A stretch of DNA of 64,000 nucleotides from Gnetum montanum (GCA_015680685.1 MNCI01017777.1:92008-156007), one strand, 5' to 3'. Positions 46,641-60,126 are shown, counted from the stretch's first letter. The notes: a model not told the origin generated them from the sequence alone. Program-made: numbers and translations.

Positions 46641-48539
46641 CTATGGAGAGACANAAAATCAAGAATTAATAAGTGTTTTTCATCTTTTTATTTTAGATTT
46701 TTTTTATCATTTTCTCATTTATTGATATAACCTTTTTCCATCCTTTTCAACTTTTTCCACAATTTGTTTTTATTTCCTTTGTTAGTAATCTTGATTATGA
46801 ATAAAAAGAACAAATGTAGACCAATGAGGTGAGGTTTTCTCTATGTTGTCAAAATCATGAGGGATTGATTATCTGGATGGTGAGGCCATGTCATCAATCC
46901 ATCCATCCATCCCATTAATAAGGTCATAATGATATTCTTTTCCATAATAAAACTAGGAATAAAATCGTAATCATTATGCCTAAATATAAAAGTGAAGAAC
47001 AAAGGGGCAATGTGAAGGGTGTGATATCAAGGGAAATTTTGGAATCTCTCTTACCACTTTTGTATGTTCTATCATGTTTCTAAGGTTGTAATTATATCCT
47101 TGTAGATCTAACAAAAAATGAGTGTAAGAGTAAAATAAATGTTGCCTTACAATATCACTAGAAAGACATGTTACCCATGCCTAAAAGTAGTTCTCTAGTA
47201 ATATTGAGACAGATAAAAATAAATTTCTAAGTATCCCATTGGAAAGACATGTTACACAAGATTGAAGGTTTTTGGCTTCTTAGAAATCCAAAAATAAAAA
47301 GAGAAGTGCCATGAATAAACTCCTTGGACAAAATTTTAGGTGATGATACTCCTTGCAATAGTGGTAGTCTTATGGTTATAAATCAAAGAGATAAAACAAT
47401 ATGATGTCATTGGAAAGAGTTTTGGACTTGGTTTGAATCTCAAAAAGAAAGGCTAATGATTATTTTAATCATTAATAATGCATAAGGATTCATTGTGCCT
47501 ATGGTAAGGCACCTCACTATTCATATGATCATAACTTGTGGTTTTGTGTAACATAGAGTTATTCTTTTTAAATTGATGGTTCTAACATGTGTGTTTTGCT
47601 AAATAGTCATGCATTACATTCAGCCCCTTCAATGCCTACAAACATTTTTAGGTGTGGTTATATAAGGACATTAAGGGTTAGAGCTTGATTTGGGGAGGAC
47701 CCACTTGTATAACTATTTTAACTTGTACTTGGCTAATACAATTTGCATCATCTTGAACCTTCCTTATCATACAACTTATCTATTTAATATCATGGATTCA
47801 ATATCCTTTTCTTACATCTTCCAAATATTTTAATTCCTACAATTCCATTTTTGAACATTACTGATGCCTAAATATGTATTCCCACTTACTCCAACAATTT
47901 GGACTCTACATGAAACCTTCCAATCAATCACAAAGATTCATTTTCTCTACTAAGTATTCCCATAAATTTGGCCTTAGTGATTCTTTAGAAATCATTTTCA
48001 TCAATTGTAGCTAAGGGAATTTTTGCATATTTCTTTCTTGACGAAGAGCTCTATGCATCCAACTTTCATATCCAAAATCTAGCTCCATACAGCTATGATT
48101 TCTATGGTTTTTAAACCTACTTGATCCTAAAGTGTTTAATTTTCTTGGGGGAAGTGCTTGTGTGGAAAACGTGTGCTAATTTTTCAAAATGTTCTATCTC
48201 CTTGAAGGTATTATAAGGGTAAGAATGTTGAAAAACTTAAGCTTTTTAATGAACAATTAGTTGTATGCATGTCAGAACCTTTAATTAACATCCTTAATGA
48301 ATCATAACTATCATTATAAACCATACATAAGGAAAAAGAAGTCAATTATGAAAGGTTATAATAGAGGTTAACATTTTTTGGAGGCTCTTTTCTTGAAATT
48401 TTTCTAACCATAAAATTAAATGAACTAAGAACTAAATGAAAATAAGGACATGAGTAAGGTATAAATCTATTAATGTTACCTTAGTAACACATAATCCTTG
48501 ATTGATTATAGATTCCCCCAAAAAGATAAGGAATAGGAG
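46641..48539 (+). other. Non-coding internal region with TATA-like site
   Basis: No pol motif was found in any frame. GGTTATATAAGGAC (47656-47669) is TATA-like and lies about 870 bp upstream of ORFx, comparable in order, though not clearly in sequence, with the promoter-like modules at 2716-3265 and 63466-64000. The N at 46654 is a single unknown base. Confidence 0.4.
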
Positions 48540-49480
48540 GAACTTTACATGGTGCAAGAAAATGTCCAAGGGATGGTAGAGACTGACCAAGAGAAGAAGG
48601 CCTACTAGCTGAGCATGAAAAATAGGAGGCTTAATCATGTAGCATTCATCAAGAGGGCCTTGTTATAAGTTAGTTGGTCTAGGTGAAGGCTGAGGACCCA
48701 CAAGGTAAAGCATAGGGACAATTCCTCACATTATCCTAAGAATGCCTCCAAGCCATCTAAGAGTGATCCATGTTGACCATAGTTATTATGAAAATGAACT
48801 TCAGGCCATTCCTGGAATTTTTCCCTGAGGTGGTCAAAACTTTAGGCATCACCTTTATGGCACATCCTTTCTACAAGTGGTGAATGGTATCATGGTGAGA
48901 CATACCAATTCTAGCATAATAAAGAGAAGGCCACCATCATCAACACTGGTGAAATATTTTTTTGTTACTCAATCAAGGTCATTACAAAAGCTCTAAACAT
49001 ACCCAATGTGGAGGCCAAAGTAGCACACCTATCCACAAGATCTAACATAAAAATAAGGAAGTTGTGGTTGAAGCAAGCATATAATAAAGAAGACAAAATA
49101 TACAATGAGCTAACTCTAGAGAATAGAATTTACTTCAAAATAGGCACATAACATCTCTTCCTCACTGAAGGGCTTAAGAGGATATCAACCTACATGGACA
49201 GAGGAAGTGCAATCCTAATGAAAATATGCAATGCCAACCTTGCCCAATTACACTTCATGGAAATTTAATGGTGGTTTAATGAAACAAATGTAGGGAAGCT
49301 GATACTTCCATTTCCTTGCCTAATTAGAAAGATATGCAAGCAAGATGGAATCCTAGGTTACACTAATGATGTTTCTAGGTGGGCCCAAAATGCTTCATTC
49401 TTTGAGTTACTCAAACCAATAGCACCAAGGGAAGATCATGGTGAAGAGCAAGAACAAATTCTAGAAGCTTAATAACAAAG
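48540..49480 (+). pseudogene. ORFx, copy in pol-less gypsy element
   Basis: The plus-strand frames contain MNFRPFLEFFPEVVK or equivalent (48790-48840), SGEWYHGETY (48870-48900) and KVAHLSTRSNIKIRKLWLKQ (49018-49080), with YNKEDKIYNELTLENRIYF just after. Near 49280-49360 come VGKLILPFPCLIRKICKQDG and similar. The last part matches GRKTLPFLCLIQKLC of the 60-63 kb copy, and the GEWY-GETY part is shared too. Retention of ORFx where pol is lost suggests it is a regular part of this family. Function unknown. Stops and one or more frameshifts make this copy inactive. It sits just before the 3' LTR, the same relative place as in the right-hand element. Confidence 0.6.
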
Positions 49481-49711
49481 GGAAGTAGCCAATTGAAGAG
49501 CCAACACCTTTCAGAACCACATAGCTTCCCCAATTTTGTTGTTTTATCTTGTCATGTCAATTTTTTATAAAATACCACTACAACATTAAAGAGTTAATTT
49601 GTGTGTTTGTTAAAGTTAATAAATAATCACATACCTTCATAATATTTTGTAAAGAACTTGTTTCTCATTTTGTTTAACTCAAGGACAAGTTTACATTTAG
49701 TCTTAGGGATA

Positions 49712-50575
49712 TGATAAGTCATGTTTTAATAGGGATCCAATATTGGGTATTTAATATCAGAGCTGCATTATTGGGTATTCGATATTAGGGTATAACCTTT
49801 GATGTTGGGGATCCAATATCAACTCATCCATGCTAGCCTATAAATAAAACACTTGGATGCATAGCTTTAAAGATAAACATAGAGAAGGGAATAGATAGGT
49901 AGTTAAAAAATAATAAAATTATATTAGTTTGTTTCTAGTGCATGCTTGCAATGTGATGTTAACTGATTGTATGACATCCTTATTCAAATGTGACATGCTT
50001 GGACACATTACATGCTCAGTAATAAAGATCAAGATTACTTCCATAATTGTAGCATCCAGTTAGCTTTATTATTTTTAATTTATTAAATGATTACTATTTT
50101 GTTAGTTAATATTTATCATTTATTTCTCTTTATTACTTTTTTCATCAAGCAGAATGAGTATGAATAATCATGAGTGCTTAAGTGTAATTACTTGATAACC
50201 TAGTAGTGTTACCATTTGGTATGCCTAGTAATGGTACACTTAGTAATCCCAATGGTAGTTGCACAAAGTTCAAGGCATGTATGAAAGGTTAGGAATGGAT
50301 ACTCATCAAATGTAGGCTAGTTTAGACTTTATTTTTCATTGTTATTAGATTAAATAATTAGTTTCTCTATTATCATTAGGATTATCATATGCTACACTTT
50401 GGACTAAATCATACATGATAAAGATACCACTACTCCAAGTGGGGAGATAACAAACTATGATCAAGACATAATGATCTAGATGCCATAACTAGTTCCAACC
50501 ACAAAATTCAATTGAATCATGTGTGAACACGTGTGATTCGAATGATTGGATGTAAGTGGTACTTGACACTCATCA
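49712..50575 (+). repeat. 3' LTR of pol-less gypsy element
   Basis: It starts TGATAAGTCATG just after 'cttagggata', a purine-rich segment in the polypurine-tract position, and ends CTCATCA. It aligns with the 5' LTR at 43417-44307 with roughly one difference in five to ten bases by eye. No matching target-site duplication is seen. Confidence 0.85.
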
Positions 50576-52389
50576 AATATAGAAAAATTAAGCTCAACCT
50601 ATGTTAATATGTGAAATAGAAAGGTTGATATAATCTATAGAGCCCCTAGTATGCTATATTCTCAAGTATGAATAACTACAAAGATCAATTGGTTCAAAAT
50701 CCTAAAGATGAAAATGAAGTAGTAGATGAGGTTATGTTGCTTCTCTTTAATTACATTTTTCTTGTTCCTATTTTCTATAATTATATGTATTTATTATACC
50801 TCATGTTGAGTGTATTGTGGTTAAGACACTTATGAGGACAAGGGACATACAAGCCATTGATAAGTTATACATTACCATAGCTGTGAACTTGGATGGCCAT
50901 GACATGACTGAAAAAGAGACTAAAATAAAGAGAACCATGATAGTTGTTGACAAGACATGGTTAGATATTGAGTATATTCATTTAAGAACAACAACATGAG
51001 TCTAGTCATGCATCATTCTACTTTGTAGAATAAGTTCCTAGAATATGAAATAATGGTTGACTTATTTAACTTAGCTACTAAGAAAGATATTCTAGGTGAA
51101 TATATTTATAAGATTTCTATAAAAGAGCTTGATTGAGTGCAACAATGAGCATCTAGAATTAAAGGTCATGGAGAAGGATGTAGTAGATCTATAGTAGTTT
51201 ATTCAACAATCAATCATCATCTTTCTTGATAAGAAGATATTTCTTTCTCTAATCTATTCATATTATCATGTCATTGCATGTTATATCTAAGATAGAGGAG
51301 AACCTAACTAAAGCTCAAGCTAGCCATAGTGATACTTTGGCATAAGTGGATAGGCTGAAGAAAACATTTAAAGATATCAAATGCCAAGGACCATTAGATA
51401 GCTCCATTAAGGAGCAATTTGAAGAATATAAAATGAGAAGTACTAAACTACTAATGAAGGGAAAGTAAGCTAGGAATGAGCTTTTGCCACTCAAAAGTTC
51501 TAAGGATATCATACTTACAACCATTAATGTAATGTCGTTACAACTATTGAAGAAGCATCTAAAAGAGTTATAGGGAATGATGGCTTTAATAATTATTGAG
51601 TAGGATAAGTTTCTATATGTAGAAAAATATGCTAAAGAAATTCTTACAACTTCAAAGTGGAAACATGATATTGAACTTAATGTAAAAGATAAATTTTAGA
51701 AGGAAAAAGAGGAAGTTCTAAAAATTCTAAATTCTACAAGGAAGAAACATCAACAACTTCAAAAAACATAATCATTAGTTGATACTTTATAGATTGTTGA
51801 TTAAATAAGTGAGCTTCTAAATATTATTATTTTCAACAATTCAATCATTCTAGATCCTTTTTTAACCATGAATAAGGATGTAGTTGGGTGGGTAATCACA
51901 ACTAAACTAAAATTCAATGTTCCTTCTTTCTCTTCCCATACTACCTCTTCTTTCTCTTCTCAATCCATCATGGTTATGGTACTTCAGATATCCAAGCTTC
52001 CTTCCTCTTAAACCATAGAGATGATTGATATTAATGATAGTCATAAACTTTATGAATTTAACAATGTAATAAGTTATGAGATTGTGAAATGAATTTTATA
52101 TGGTTTGCAACAAGTTATGTTTTATAATGGTTGATGATGTTCTCAAAATTTCTTAGGACTTTATTCTAAGAAAGGTGTATTTATTATTTCTTTAGTTATT
52201 TGAATCTCTAATGAAAGTATCCCCAATAAATATTTTTTTAAGTTTAATATTTTTTCATTTGAAGGAATTATTTAAAGGGTAGAGATATAATCAAGAAAAA
52301 GGAATTAAAAAAGTATTAAAATCATTTATATTAGTTTTGAAATCATCACTAACAGGTTTACTCATTTCAAAAATGATTCATTTATAAGT
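50576..52389 (+). pseudogene. ORFx C-terminal part of a further gypsy element
   Basis: Plus-strand coding-like sequence with stops. Segments include DRLKKTFKDIKCQGPLDSSI and then KEQFEEYKMRSTKLLMKGK (51350-51470), HLKELQ-like helices (51550-51580), and KEKEEVLKILNSTRKKHQQL (51700-51760). It is rich in Lys, Glu and Leu and looks coiled-coil, as does the downstream half of ORFx at 60.4-61.5 kb. Its place directly before an LTR also fits. The upstream half is missing where the LTR at 50575 ends, so the pol-less element may have inserted here. Confidence 0.5.
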
Positions 52390-53147
52390 TGATGAGCCAT
52401 CAATAAGATAGGTTGTGTCGATGCATGCCTATTGATGTAGCCTCATTGATGTATCCCCTTCAATGCATGCTAGAATGCATCTATGTAAGTACATCAACGG
52501 TAATGTAGTCATTGCCTATATAAATGCACAAAACCCTTGCATTTACCACATCTTTTAGTCATATCCTTAGTTGAATTCTTGGAGTTTTTCCTTAAAAGAT
52601 TTAGAATATTTCTCTCTAACTACCTGCAACATTGATTTATGAGATTTTAGGCATTTTATTCAAGTGCATATGTACCTGGACACATTTTCATGGATGAAAA
52701 TAAAATTCATATTTCCTATATTCATTGTAGCACTTTAACTAGCCTAATTATACTATGCAACATTAACTTTATATGTAATTTTATTATGTGTTATTAATTA
52801 ATTAATGTTATTGTTCATAAACATGTGAGTATAGCCACTTTGAGCATAGCATATTAATGCTTGGTAATCCCAACAATGAATGCTTGATGCACCTAGTAGG
52901 ATAGTTAGTTAATGAAGTACCTAATTAGTTAATTCATTCAATTATTAAATATTCATTCAATCATCTACCAAATAATGTTAAAATAATAAAATAAAATATA
53001 AAAATAAATATATTATGCGTCAACCATACTTAACCATACATACATATAAACACAAGTGTGGATTGGGAAGACAACGACTTATGGATAGGAAAGACAATGA
53101 CTTACAACTACACAATTCATTATTTAGAAATATTAGCAGCGTAGGTA
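52390..53147 (+). repeat. 3'-truncated LTR (epsilon)
   Basis: It starts TGATGAGCCATCAATAAG and contains GATGCAT-type U3 repeats, a TATA box CCTATATAAATGC (52515-52527), and the reverse complement of LTR gamma. Its last 150 bp, present in beta and gamma, are missing. It carries the same internal deletion as beta ('gcttgatgcacc'). Confidence 0.65.
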
Positions 53148-53420
53148 ATATTCAAATTTTCCAAGTGCTTTAACTATTAAACTATTCACCTAATTCACCT
53201 CGTTTTTAATCCTCTCTCTACTAAAGGTAAGCTTTATGTTGTGGGGGCCACAAACCTTTGGTTTATAACCAAAAATTAGTTAAAATTTTGCTAACTCCCC
53301 AAGGTTTACCCATTAAAATAATATTAAAATATTTATCCTAAATAGGGTTAAACATCACAAACAAACTCAAACCTAACATACCTCTTCATTGTGATTACAA
53401 AGCTATAAATACTAAGGTAT
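53148..53420 (+). repeat. Fragment of the ORFx leader/intron region
   Basis: It contains 'aaaggtaagctttatgttgtgggggccacaaacc' and 'ccccaaggttta', matching the reverse complement of 2640-2730 and 63360-63470. Joined to the broken end of the epsilon LTR. Confidence 0.55.
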
Positions 53421-54514
53421 TAAATCTCATTTCTTGTCTTTTTCTTCTCTTTTTATTTTTTAGTTGAGATTTCCTTCTCCCATAGGTAAGAGTGTTATAT
53501 TTTCTTTATTATTTTTTGTATATGAGTTATCACTTCATCATGTGATGAGACACTATCACATTACTACCATGCTTTCACAAACTAGAATTGTTTGGTTAAT
53601 GTGGAGTTGAGTATTTGCATAATGATTAAAGCTTAGGATTTTCTTTTATTTTCCATGTTAGTATGTCATTAATTTATAAAATATAAAAAATATAAGGCAA
53701 ATAATGAATCTATATTAAGCTATTTAATTATTATATATTAGAGTAATTAATCTCTATTTAGTTAGCTATGTTGTGCTACAAATATTTAACCTTATCAAAG
53801 GTGGTTATGTCTATATGACATGGTCTTTAATAATTAAGGAAATAATTTAGAATCAATCTTTGATTACAAGTTTTAGAGAATGATGTGTTGCACTTGCTCC
53901 TTAAGGAAGTATTATACTATGTGTGTGTATGAGTGTTACATCTGTCTCCAAGGTGTTGTGATGTGAGTATGCATGTATGATTTTATACTTACTCTATAAA
54001 AGATTATAGCAAGTTTTATTTAATTTATTAGTTTATTTTTATTAAAAAATACATAAAAATAATAAAATTATAGAAAACATTTTGTCACTATGGCAACACA
54101 AGTTTCTTATATCATATATATTATATTTAGCATAGCATTCTTTATATTTTTTAAATATAATGAAAATAAACATGTAAATTATATAATTCACTCATGCATC
54201 TCTTTTAGGGCTAATGATTAGATCATTATGCATTCCAAATGATACATTGATTGTGGTCTTGACTAGGGGAGCTTCTATTAGTAGTTATGCTCTTTAAAAA
54301 AGGGCATGATAAAATTTATCTAAATAAGATATTTATATACTAATGTAATAGTAATGTTTTTTCCAAGATATTGAATAGTATTCTAAAATCTCTACTTAGT
54401 TAATGAACTAGAGAATATAAGATATGTATAATTTTTAAATTAATATTTAGGTTTCATCATTTTACTATAGACATTTTCATCACATTAAAATATTGTATTG
54501 ATAAAAGATTCATA
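53421..54514. other. Unassigned A/T-rich sequence
   Basis: No ORF, RNA gene or clear repeat was recognised. Confidence 0.35.
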
Positions 54515-55000
54515 TAAGAAAACAATTCTTTACTTTGTAGATTTTTTCAAGGCATACGATTTGATTAATTAAAGAAAGTAATGGAGGTTCTAGGGAAATT
54601 TAGAAGTTCTCATGACATTATTATTGATTATTTAAAAACTAACTATATAAAGAGGTATGCATCTAGTTCATATAAAGACAAGAAAGTATCTTATTTAATA
54701 ATTTTTTTGGTGTAAAAAAATACCTTCTTTTTTCCAATCTATTATGGATCTTTATTAATGAACTTGATTAGTGAATACAAACTAGATTAGATATAATTAT
54801 ACATTTGCATAGATGAGAGTGTACAAACTCATTGTAGATTGTGTTGGTTCTACTATGAACTTTGGTTTCTCATACTCAACTCATTCTACTTACCCAAGTT
54901 ATGGATTGCAAACAAGACAAAGAAATAAATTCAACAATTCCATGTTAAAAGTAATAGTATGTCATATTTATATACAAAAATGTATCAAAATTAAGTAAAA
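54515..55000 (+). pseudogene. LINE reverse-transcriptase fragment
   Basis: The plus frame reads FVDFFKAYDLIN (from about 54535), then KVMEVLGKFRSSHDIIIDYL (54570-54635) and YYGSLLMNLI (about 54740-54765), matching the RT block 'FVDF-KAFDS...' and the later 'LF..Y...L' block. Stops and frame changes are present. The ORF at 54813-54998 may extend it but has no motif. Confidence 0.6.
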
Positions 55001-55990
55001 GCATGAAGACAAAGCTTAAATTTCAAGAAATGATAAATTTCAAGTGAAGACAATTTAGCTCTTTTGTAAAAGAGGAATCAAAGCCATAAAACCTCTATTT
55101 GGATCATTATATCACACAAGATAAGATAGAAAATTGTAATTTATTTGATTTTGTTAAATGGTTGATGGGTGAATGTATCTCTCATGTTCCTTTAATTTCC
55201 AACCTATTTTTCATAAAAATTTCTTTATTTCATCATTGACCATTATGGCCCCATCATTTAGGTATAAATATGAGGGAAAAATATGATTTTAATGCTTCCT
55301 CGACAATAAGAAAGATTGATTCATGAATTTTTTGTACATTCCACATTCCACACTTTATCATATCTTCATTCCATCAATTTTTAGTTTTCAATATCTCATT
55401 CATTCATTATTTTTATCATCTAATAGTTAACAACAATTTTCAATATTTGCATCAACAACTATCAAGAAACTCCATCCAGAAGTCACCAGCATTTTTTCCA
55501 TTAAATTACTTTCATTAATTTTATTACAAATTCATTGTAGTAGTAATTTTGGTAGTTTAAATTTCATTAAAGTAGCTTCCATCATTCTTCCCACAAAATA
55601 TAATTCAATTAGTTCAATTTAGTATAATAAATTATTTAGCAGTTGAAGGAAATTTGAGAACCAAGGAACCATTACTTAGAGGGATGGTAAGATGCTTGTT
55701 TTGGAAGTTATAAGACCTACATTTGAGCTTGTGTGTAGCCATTCAAAAGAGGCTAGGTTTTTACTCATCCACTAATCCTCCTAGGACCCATATTGTAGGA
55801 TGAGTATTGAACATCCAGGTAATAATACTTTTTTAGATTATTTAGTAGTTTAAGGTGACTTCAATGAATCATGTTTTACTCAAATATAGCTTTAGAATCT
55901 TTTAATTTTTATGGCTTTTGGTTTTATCATAAATTTTTTTGATCTTTTGATATGTCAAAACCGTAGAAAATGAAAGATGTGGAAAATGTA
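55001..55990. other. Unassigned sequence, possible tRNA-like SINE
   Basis: 'gggatggtaagatgcttgttttggaagttataagacctacatttgagc' at 55680-55730 is weakly tRNA-like. Nothing else was recognised. Confidence 0.3.
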
Positions 55991-57400
55991 TTTATATGAT
56001 CTTGTAGGAATAAGAAAGAACAAGATAAGAACATGTTGGGATTAGAAAAACAACATGATGATTGAGAGAAGAACATGATGAAAAGAGCTTAAGATTGGAA
56101 CAAAATATTATTGGTGTAAAGACAAGGACTCCATGAGAACAAGATAACAACTTAGATGAAGAAATCATGTTTGAGAGAAGAGCTTCATGGTATTAAAACA
56201 AATAGCACTATGATTCCAAGACTAGAGTTGAGGTAATATGACATAAAGTATTAAAAAAGATGAAAGTTTTCAAGGATGCACAAAGTCAAATAAAGATGTT
56301 CTAGTATCTACCTAGACATCCCAAATGATCAGTAGACATCCCAATGGAGAAAGCTCAATTTTAGGCTAGGCATTCTAACAAAAATGGCAGATGTCCCAAT
56401 TGCTTTTGAGACATCCTTGTTGGGATGTTCCAAGTAAGATGTCATAATTAGCCTCTTCTATAAGCATGGTAAAAGGCTCAACATGGAAGATTCACCTCCA
56501 ATGTAGGAGGTATGCATCCATTACTATTTATAGTAAATGGACTGGCCATGGGGGTTTAGCACTTACTATCTATGGTAACCCCCAAAATTTGGGCACCCAT
56601 CTTACCTATGTGAGGTAGAAATTTGCAGAAATTTGATAGCCAATTTGTAGTGATTGTGTAGCCAAATTACAACCATTTTATAGCACCATTTATATCCTAA
56701 AACCTATAAAAACTAGCCCTAAATACCATTTATGGGTTTCACAATGTTTTGTAATTCAATGTCATTGGCATTATTCTAGATTCTTTGGCAATTGTAGACC
56801 TTTGTCATTTCTACACTTAGGCATTTAAGCATTCAAGAGCCCTTGCAATCTCCCATGCTTCCATTCTCTTAAGTCGTGGTGTGAAAACATTGTAGCCTTT
56901 GTAGCCCCCTCAAACTTGTGAATTTTTGGTGTCAACACTGCATTTCTAGGACTTCCAACCAATAGCGTGGAGCAATTTGGTAGCCAAATTTTTCACTTTT
57001 CTCAACCCCTAGCAATAACCAAGTTGTAGATCTATAGTTTGTAGTAGAGGAGGTTTGATAGCATCACAAGTGGCTTAGTAGCCGAATCATGGAGTAGATC
57101 ATATCAACTTTAATAAGCCTTAAACTCCTACCCTAATGAACCCTACTTTGCTCTCTCACAAGTAGTTCTTCTACACATTTTTAAAAGTCATTCTTTATTA
57201 TTTTAATAAAATTTTAAAGTTTCATTTTCGTGTGCAATCTACATTTTCTTTCCATTTTACAAATCTTTAATTTTTGTATTATATTTTCTCAACTATCCAT
57301 TTTGCATTTCATAAGTTCCTAGGTAATCTACTAGACCATCTAGGGCACCTCAAATTTCATTTATTTGGAGGCTATGGGGATTCAAGGTCATAACTACTAC
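55991..57400 (+). repeat. Possible LTR/5' region of a gypsy element
   Basis: It contains repeated 'agacatcc' motifs (56315-56460), a TATA box CCTATAAAAACTAGCC (56703-56718), and a downstream T-rich end, all upstream of a plus-strand gag. No second copy lies in the window to prove LTR status, and no clear primer site was identified. Confidence 0.35.
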
Positions 57401-58029
57401 ACCAGATTCATTAATTTTCCAACAATCGAGTTTTTCAATTACAATATCTTTCTAATGCTACAAATTGGACCTTTACTCAATTTTTGTGATTAGATATGTC
57501 TCCCTCATAGATAACATTATAAGTTGAAAGCCTTTTTCTAATTTTTTTCAACCAAAAATTTGAGGAACCAATGCTAATATTTTCCCCCTATAATAAATAG
57601 TACAGCATGGAAGTTGTAGGGGGTTGGATGCTGGCTTTTCATAGCAATTGCTATGAAATTTTCATCCCAAAGCTAGCATTGAAGCCTTTCACCATGTTCT
57701 CCTTTCTTCTACCATTTTTGAATAGTTTCAAAAATGGGTGGTGCAATCCTTCCAGAAATCATCAATTTTTGAGAAGTCAGCTTCCCCCCATCTTTCCTAG
57801 TTGAGAAAATTGGCAACTTGCTAAAACCAAGTTCTAGTGGAGAATCACCAACTTTTCACATTGTTTTTTAACCATTCCCCCTTCATTAAAATTGGATTAG
57901 AAAGGTNTAATTCTTAGCTATTTTTTCTTTCTTTTACCATTTTTGAATTTTACTTATTAGGATTTATCTTTATTTTTTATTTTTATATTTTTTAAGCCCT
58001 TTTTAGCGCTATAACTATGTCTTTCCAGT
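57401..58029 (+). other. Leader-like sequence upstream of gag
   Basis: No motif was recognised. A single N lies at 57907. The ORF at 57607-57804 shows no homology and is not called. Confidence 0.3.
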
Positions 58030-59283
58030 AGTCCACAAAGTTGCATCTCACCTTCACTAGTGAAGATCCTAGCCAACAAGCCATAAGGGCTATGATCCCA
58101 AAGACCTTGATATCAATGAATGTAGGACTTCTTTAATGATCACAGAAAAAATATTAATTTTGTGACCATAGATGAAGATTGATATAACTACATTTATGCC
58201 AAAATATAGGTTAGCATGCTAATTCCATGTTTGAAAGCATAATACAAAAGGGACTTTGAACTCATCCACCATAATGGTAAGGAGTACATCCCTTCCCTCT
58301 ATGAAAAAATACCTCTAACTAATATCTATGTGGGTATCCTAGCCCAATTGATTAAGATGGAGGAGGAAGATGACAAGCATAGCTTAGAGGAGCAATAGGA
58401 AGAGGAGGATGAATTTAGGATAGAATTTCATTCCAAAAACATCCTGGGGGGATTTTTCTAAAAAGAAATCATCAAGGCCATTGAGCCTTCCCTTCATGCC
58501 TTTGTTTTCTCCATGGGCATGGTATTGCTATCTTCCACTCCCTCCTACCCTACCATGGCTAATCCCACACTGGTCATAGCCATGCATCAAACTTAATTGA
58601 TGTCACAGCCCATAACCTATAACCCATTGCTACCTTTTGCCACATAACCCTAATCTATACAATCATTAATTATGGTTTTTACCATCAAAAACCCATTAAC
58701 TGCCCACGTAGGGCTCACCATGGAACCCCAAACAACTCAAGGGTCACACATCTCCTTCACCTTGTTTGTGCCTCAGGTTCTAACACAAACCTCCTTTTCC
58801 TTGTTTGGCCCAAAAGCTATAACTATAATGCAACCACTTCCTTCTATCTTGCAACCAATAGCATGGCCACAAGCCTCATAGAAAACATCATAGCCATATG
58901 TATAAATCCTATATCTAATGGGGCCACCACAAGGATTGAATAAATCCTTCCAATGATCCAAAACCTAATAAAGAAGTTAAAAAGGCTCAAAGCCTCTACT
59001 TCTCAAAGTTTCAAGATTATAGACTTCTACTAAGATGATCCCATCAATCTTGTGGTCCCACACTTAACATTTCCTCTTAGTGTCTCTATTTCCTAGATTA
59101 GCAAGTATAATGAAGAAGGTGATTCCAATGCTCACCTTATTATCTTTCAACTAAGTGTTTACTCTTATAGTCATGACCTCATACCATCATAAGGTTTTTT
59201 CATATGTTCTTAATTAGAAAAGCACTTGATTGATATGAAACCTTACCTAGAGAATCCATATCCTCTTTAGAGGACTTGAAAGT
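58030..59283 (+). pseudogene. gag of another gypsy element, 3'-truncated
   Basis: Plus-strand frames read AQLIKMEEEDDKHSLEEQ (58345-58400), a Pro/Thr/Ser-rich linker (58660-58880), and then a gag-core-like stretch with DDPINLVVPHLTFPL (about 59034-59080) and YNEEGDSNAHLIIFQLSVYS (59108-59168). The order of acidic helix, linker and 'GD--AHL' core fits gypsy gag. It ends abruptly at the LTR at 59284, so its pol is absent from the window. Its relation to the gag at 45 kb is not obvious. Confidence 0.5.
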
Positions 59284-60126
59284 TAATGAGTTGCAAGGTA
59301 CCCCTCTGCCCAACCATATGAATCACAAGTGTTCATGTACAATCCAATAGAATTCAATGAACCTTGTAGTTTCTAGTGCACTAGTATTCTAGGAAGTGAA
59401 TCTTTGCCTTTAGGATAATATTTGTCTTCCCAATTACACTTTTGACATACACTAGTATGGTATAATTAAGGCATCTAATTTTTATTATTTTATGGTTTCG
59501 TCTTGAAAGGGAGATAAAAGTAATTGGATTAACTAATTTAAACTAACTAACTAGTGTCTAACTAGTCTTAACATAAGCATCGCCTCATACATTTTGCACA
59601 TGTCTTGAATTAATATATCCACTACTGGACTACCAAGTGTTATGCTACTAGGTGCCCCAAGCAATAATGCTACTAGGATTGCCAAACAAATACCCATTAC
59701 ACTAGAAGTAGTCATACTTATGTGTTTAATCTATCTTTCTTAATTGCTTCATTAACTTACTTATTCAAAAACATTTAATAAATAATTTAAAACATTAATT
59801 ACATAAATGAAAACTTTAATCTATCCAAAGTGCTGCAAGGTTTATTAGAAAGCTCATATTTATTGCCAAACACATTGTCATACTTAGGTACAATAATGCT
59901 TGAATAAAGATCCATACATTCAATGAATTCTATTGCAAGAGCTTCGTTACTACTAAAATATTGATTGCTATAAATGTGGCTAGTATGGATGTATTTATAG
60001 CCAAAATATAGACACTACATCCACCAGCCCTTATCAATGCATCGTATGATGCATCGATGAGGCCTTGTCGATGAGGGCCAATTAATGAGACCTCATTGAC
60101 ATAGCCGACAAAACTATGGCTCATCA
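59284..60126 (-). repeat. 3' LTR (delta) of minus-strand gypsy element
   Basis: It aligns with LTR alpha (10448-11441) over its whole length. On the minus strand it begins TGATGAGCC (60126) and ends CTCATTA (59284). It contains GAGGCC-type repeats (60040-60105), a TATA box CTATAAATAC (59991-60000), and ACCAAG repeats (59630-59690). The ORFx end and CATAGGGCTA precede it in element sense, matching CTTAGGGATA before the 49712 LTR, so it is a 3' LTR. No primer site follows its lower end. Confidence 0.75.

Noticed and set aside
57380-57405. Primer-binding site 'tggaggctatggggattc' before the 58-kb gag
   Set aside because: Only loosely like a tRNA-Gln-type site, with mismatches in the middle; no second LTR to confirm the boundary.
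59284-60126. Solo LTR with target-site duplication
   Set aside because: Flanking five-base sequences (aaagt and tagcc) do not match, and ORFx plus a polypurine-like segment abut it, so a 3' LTR of a longer element fits better.
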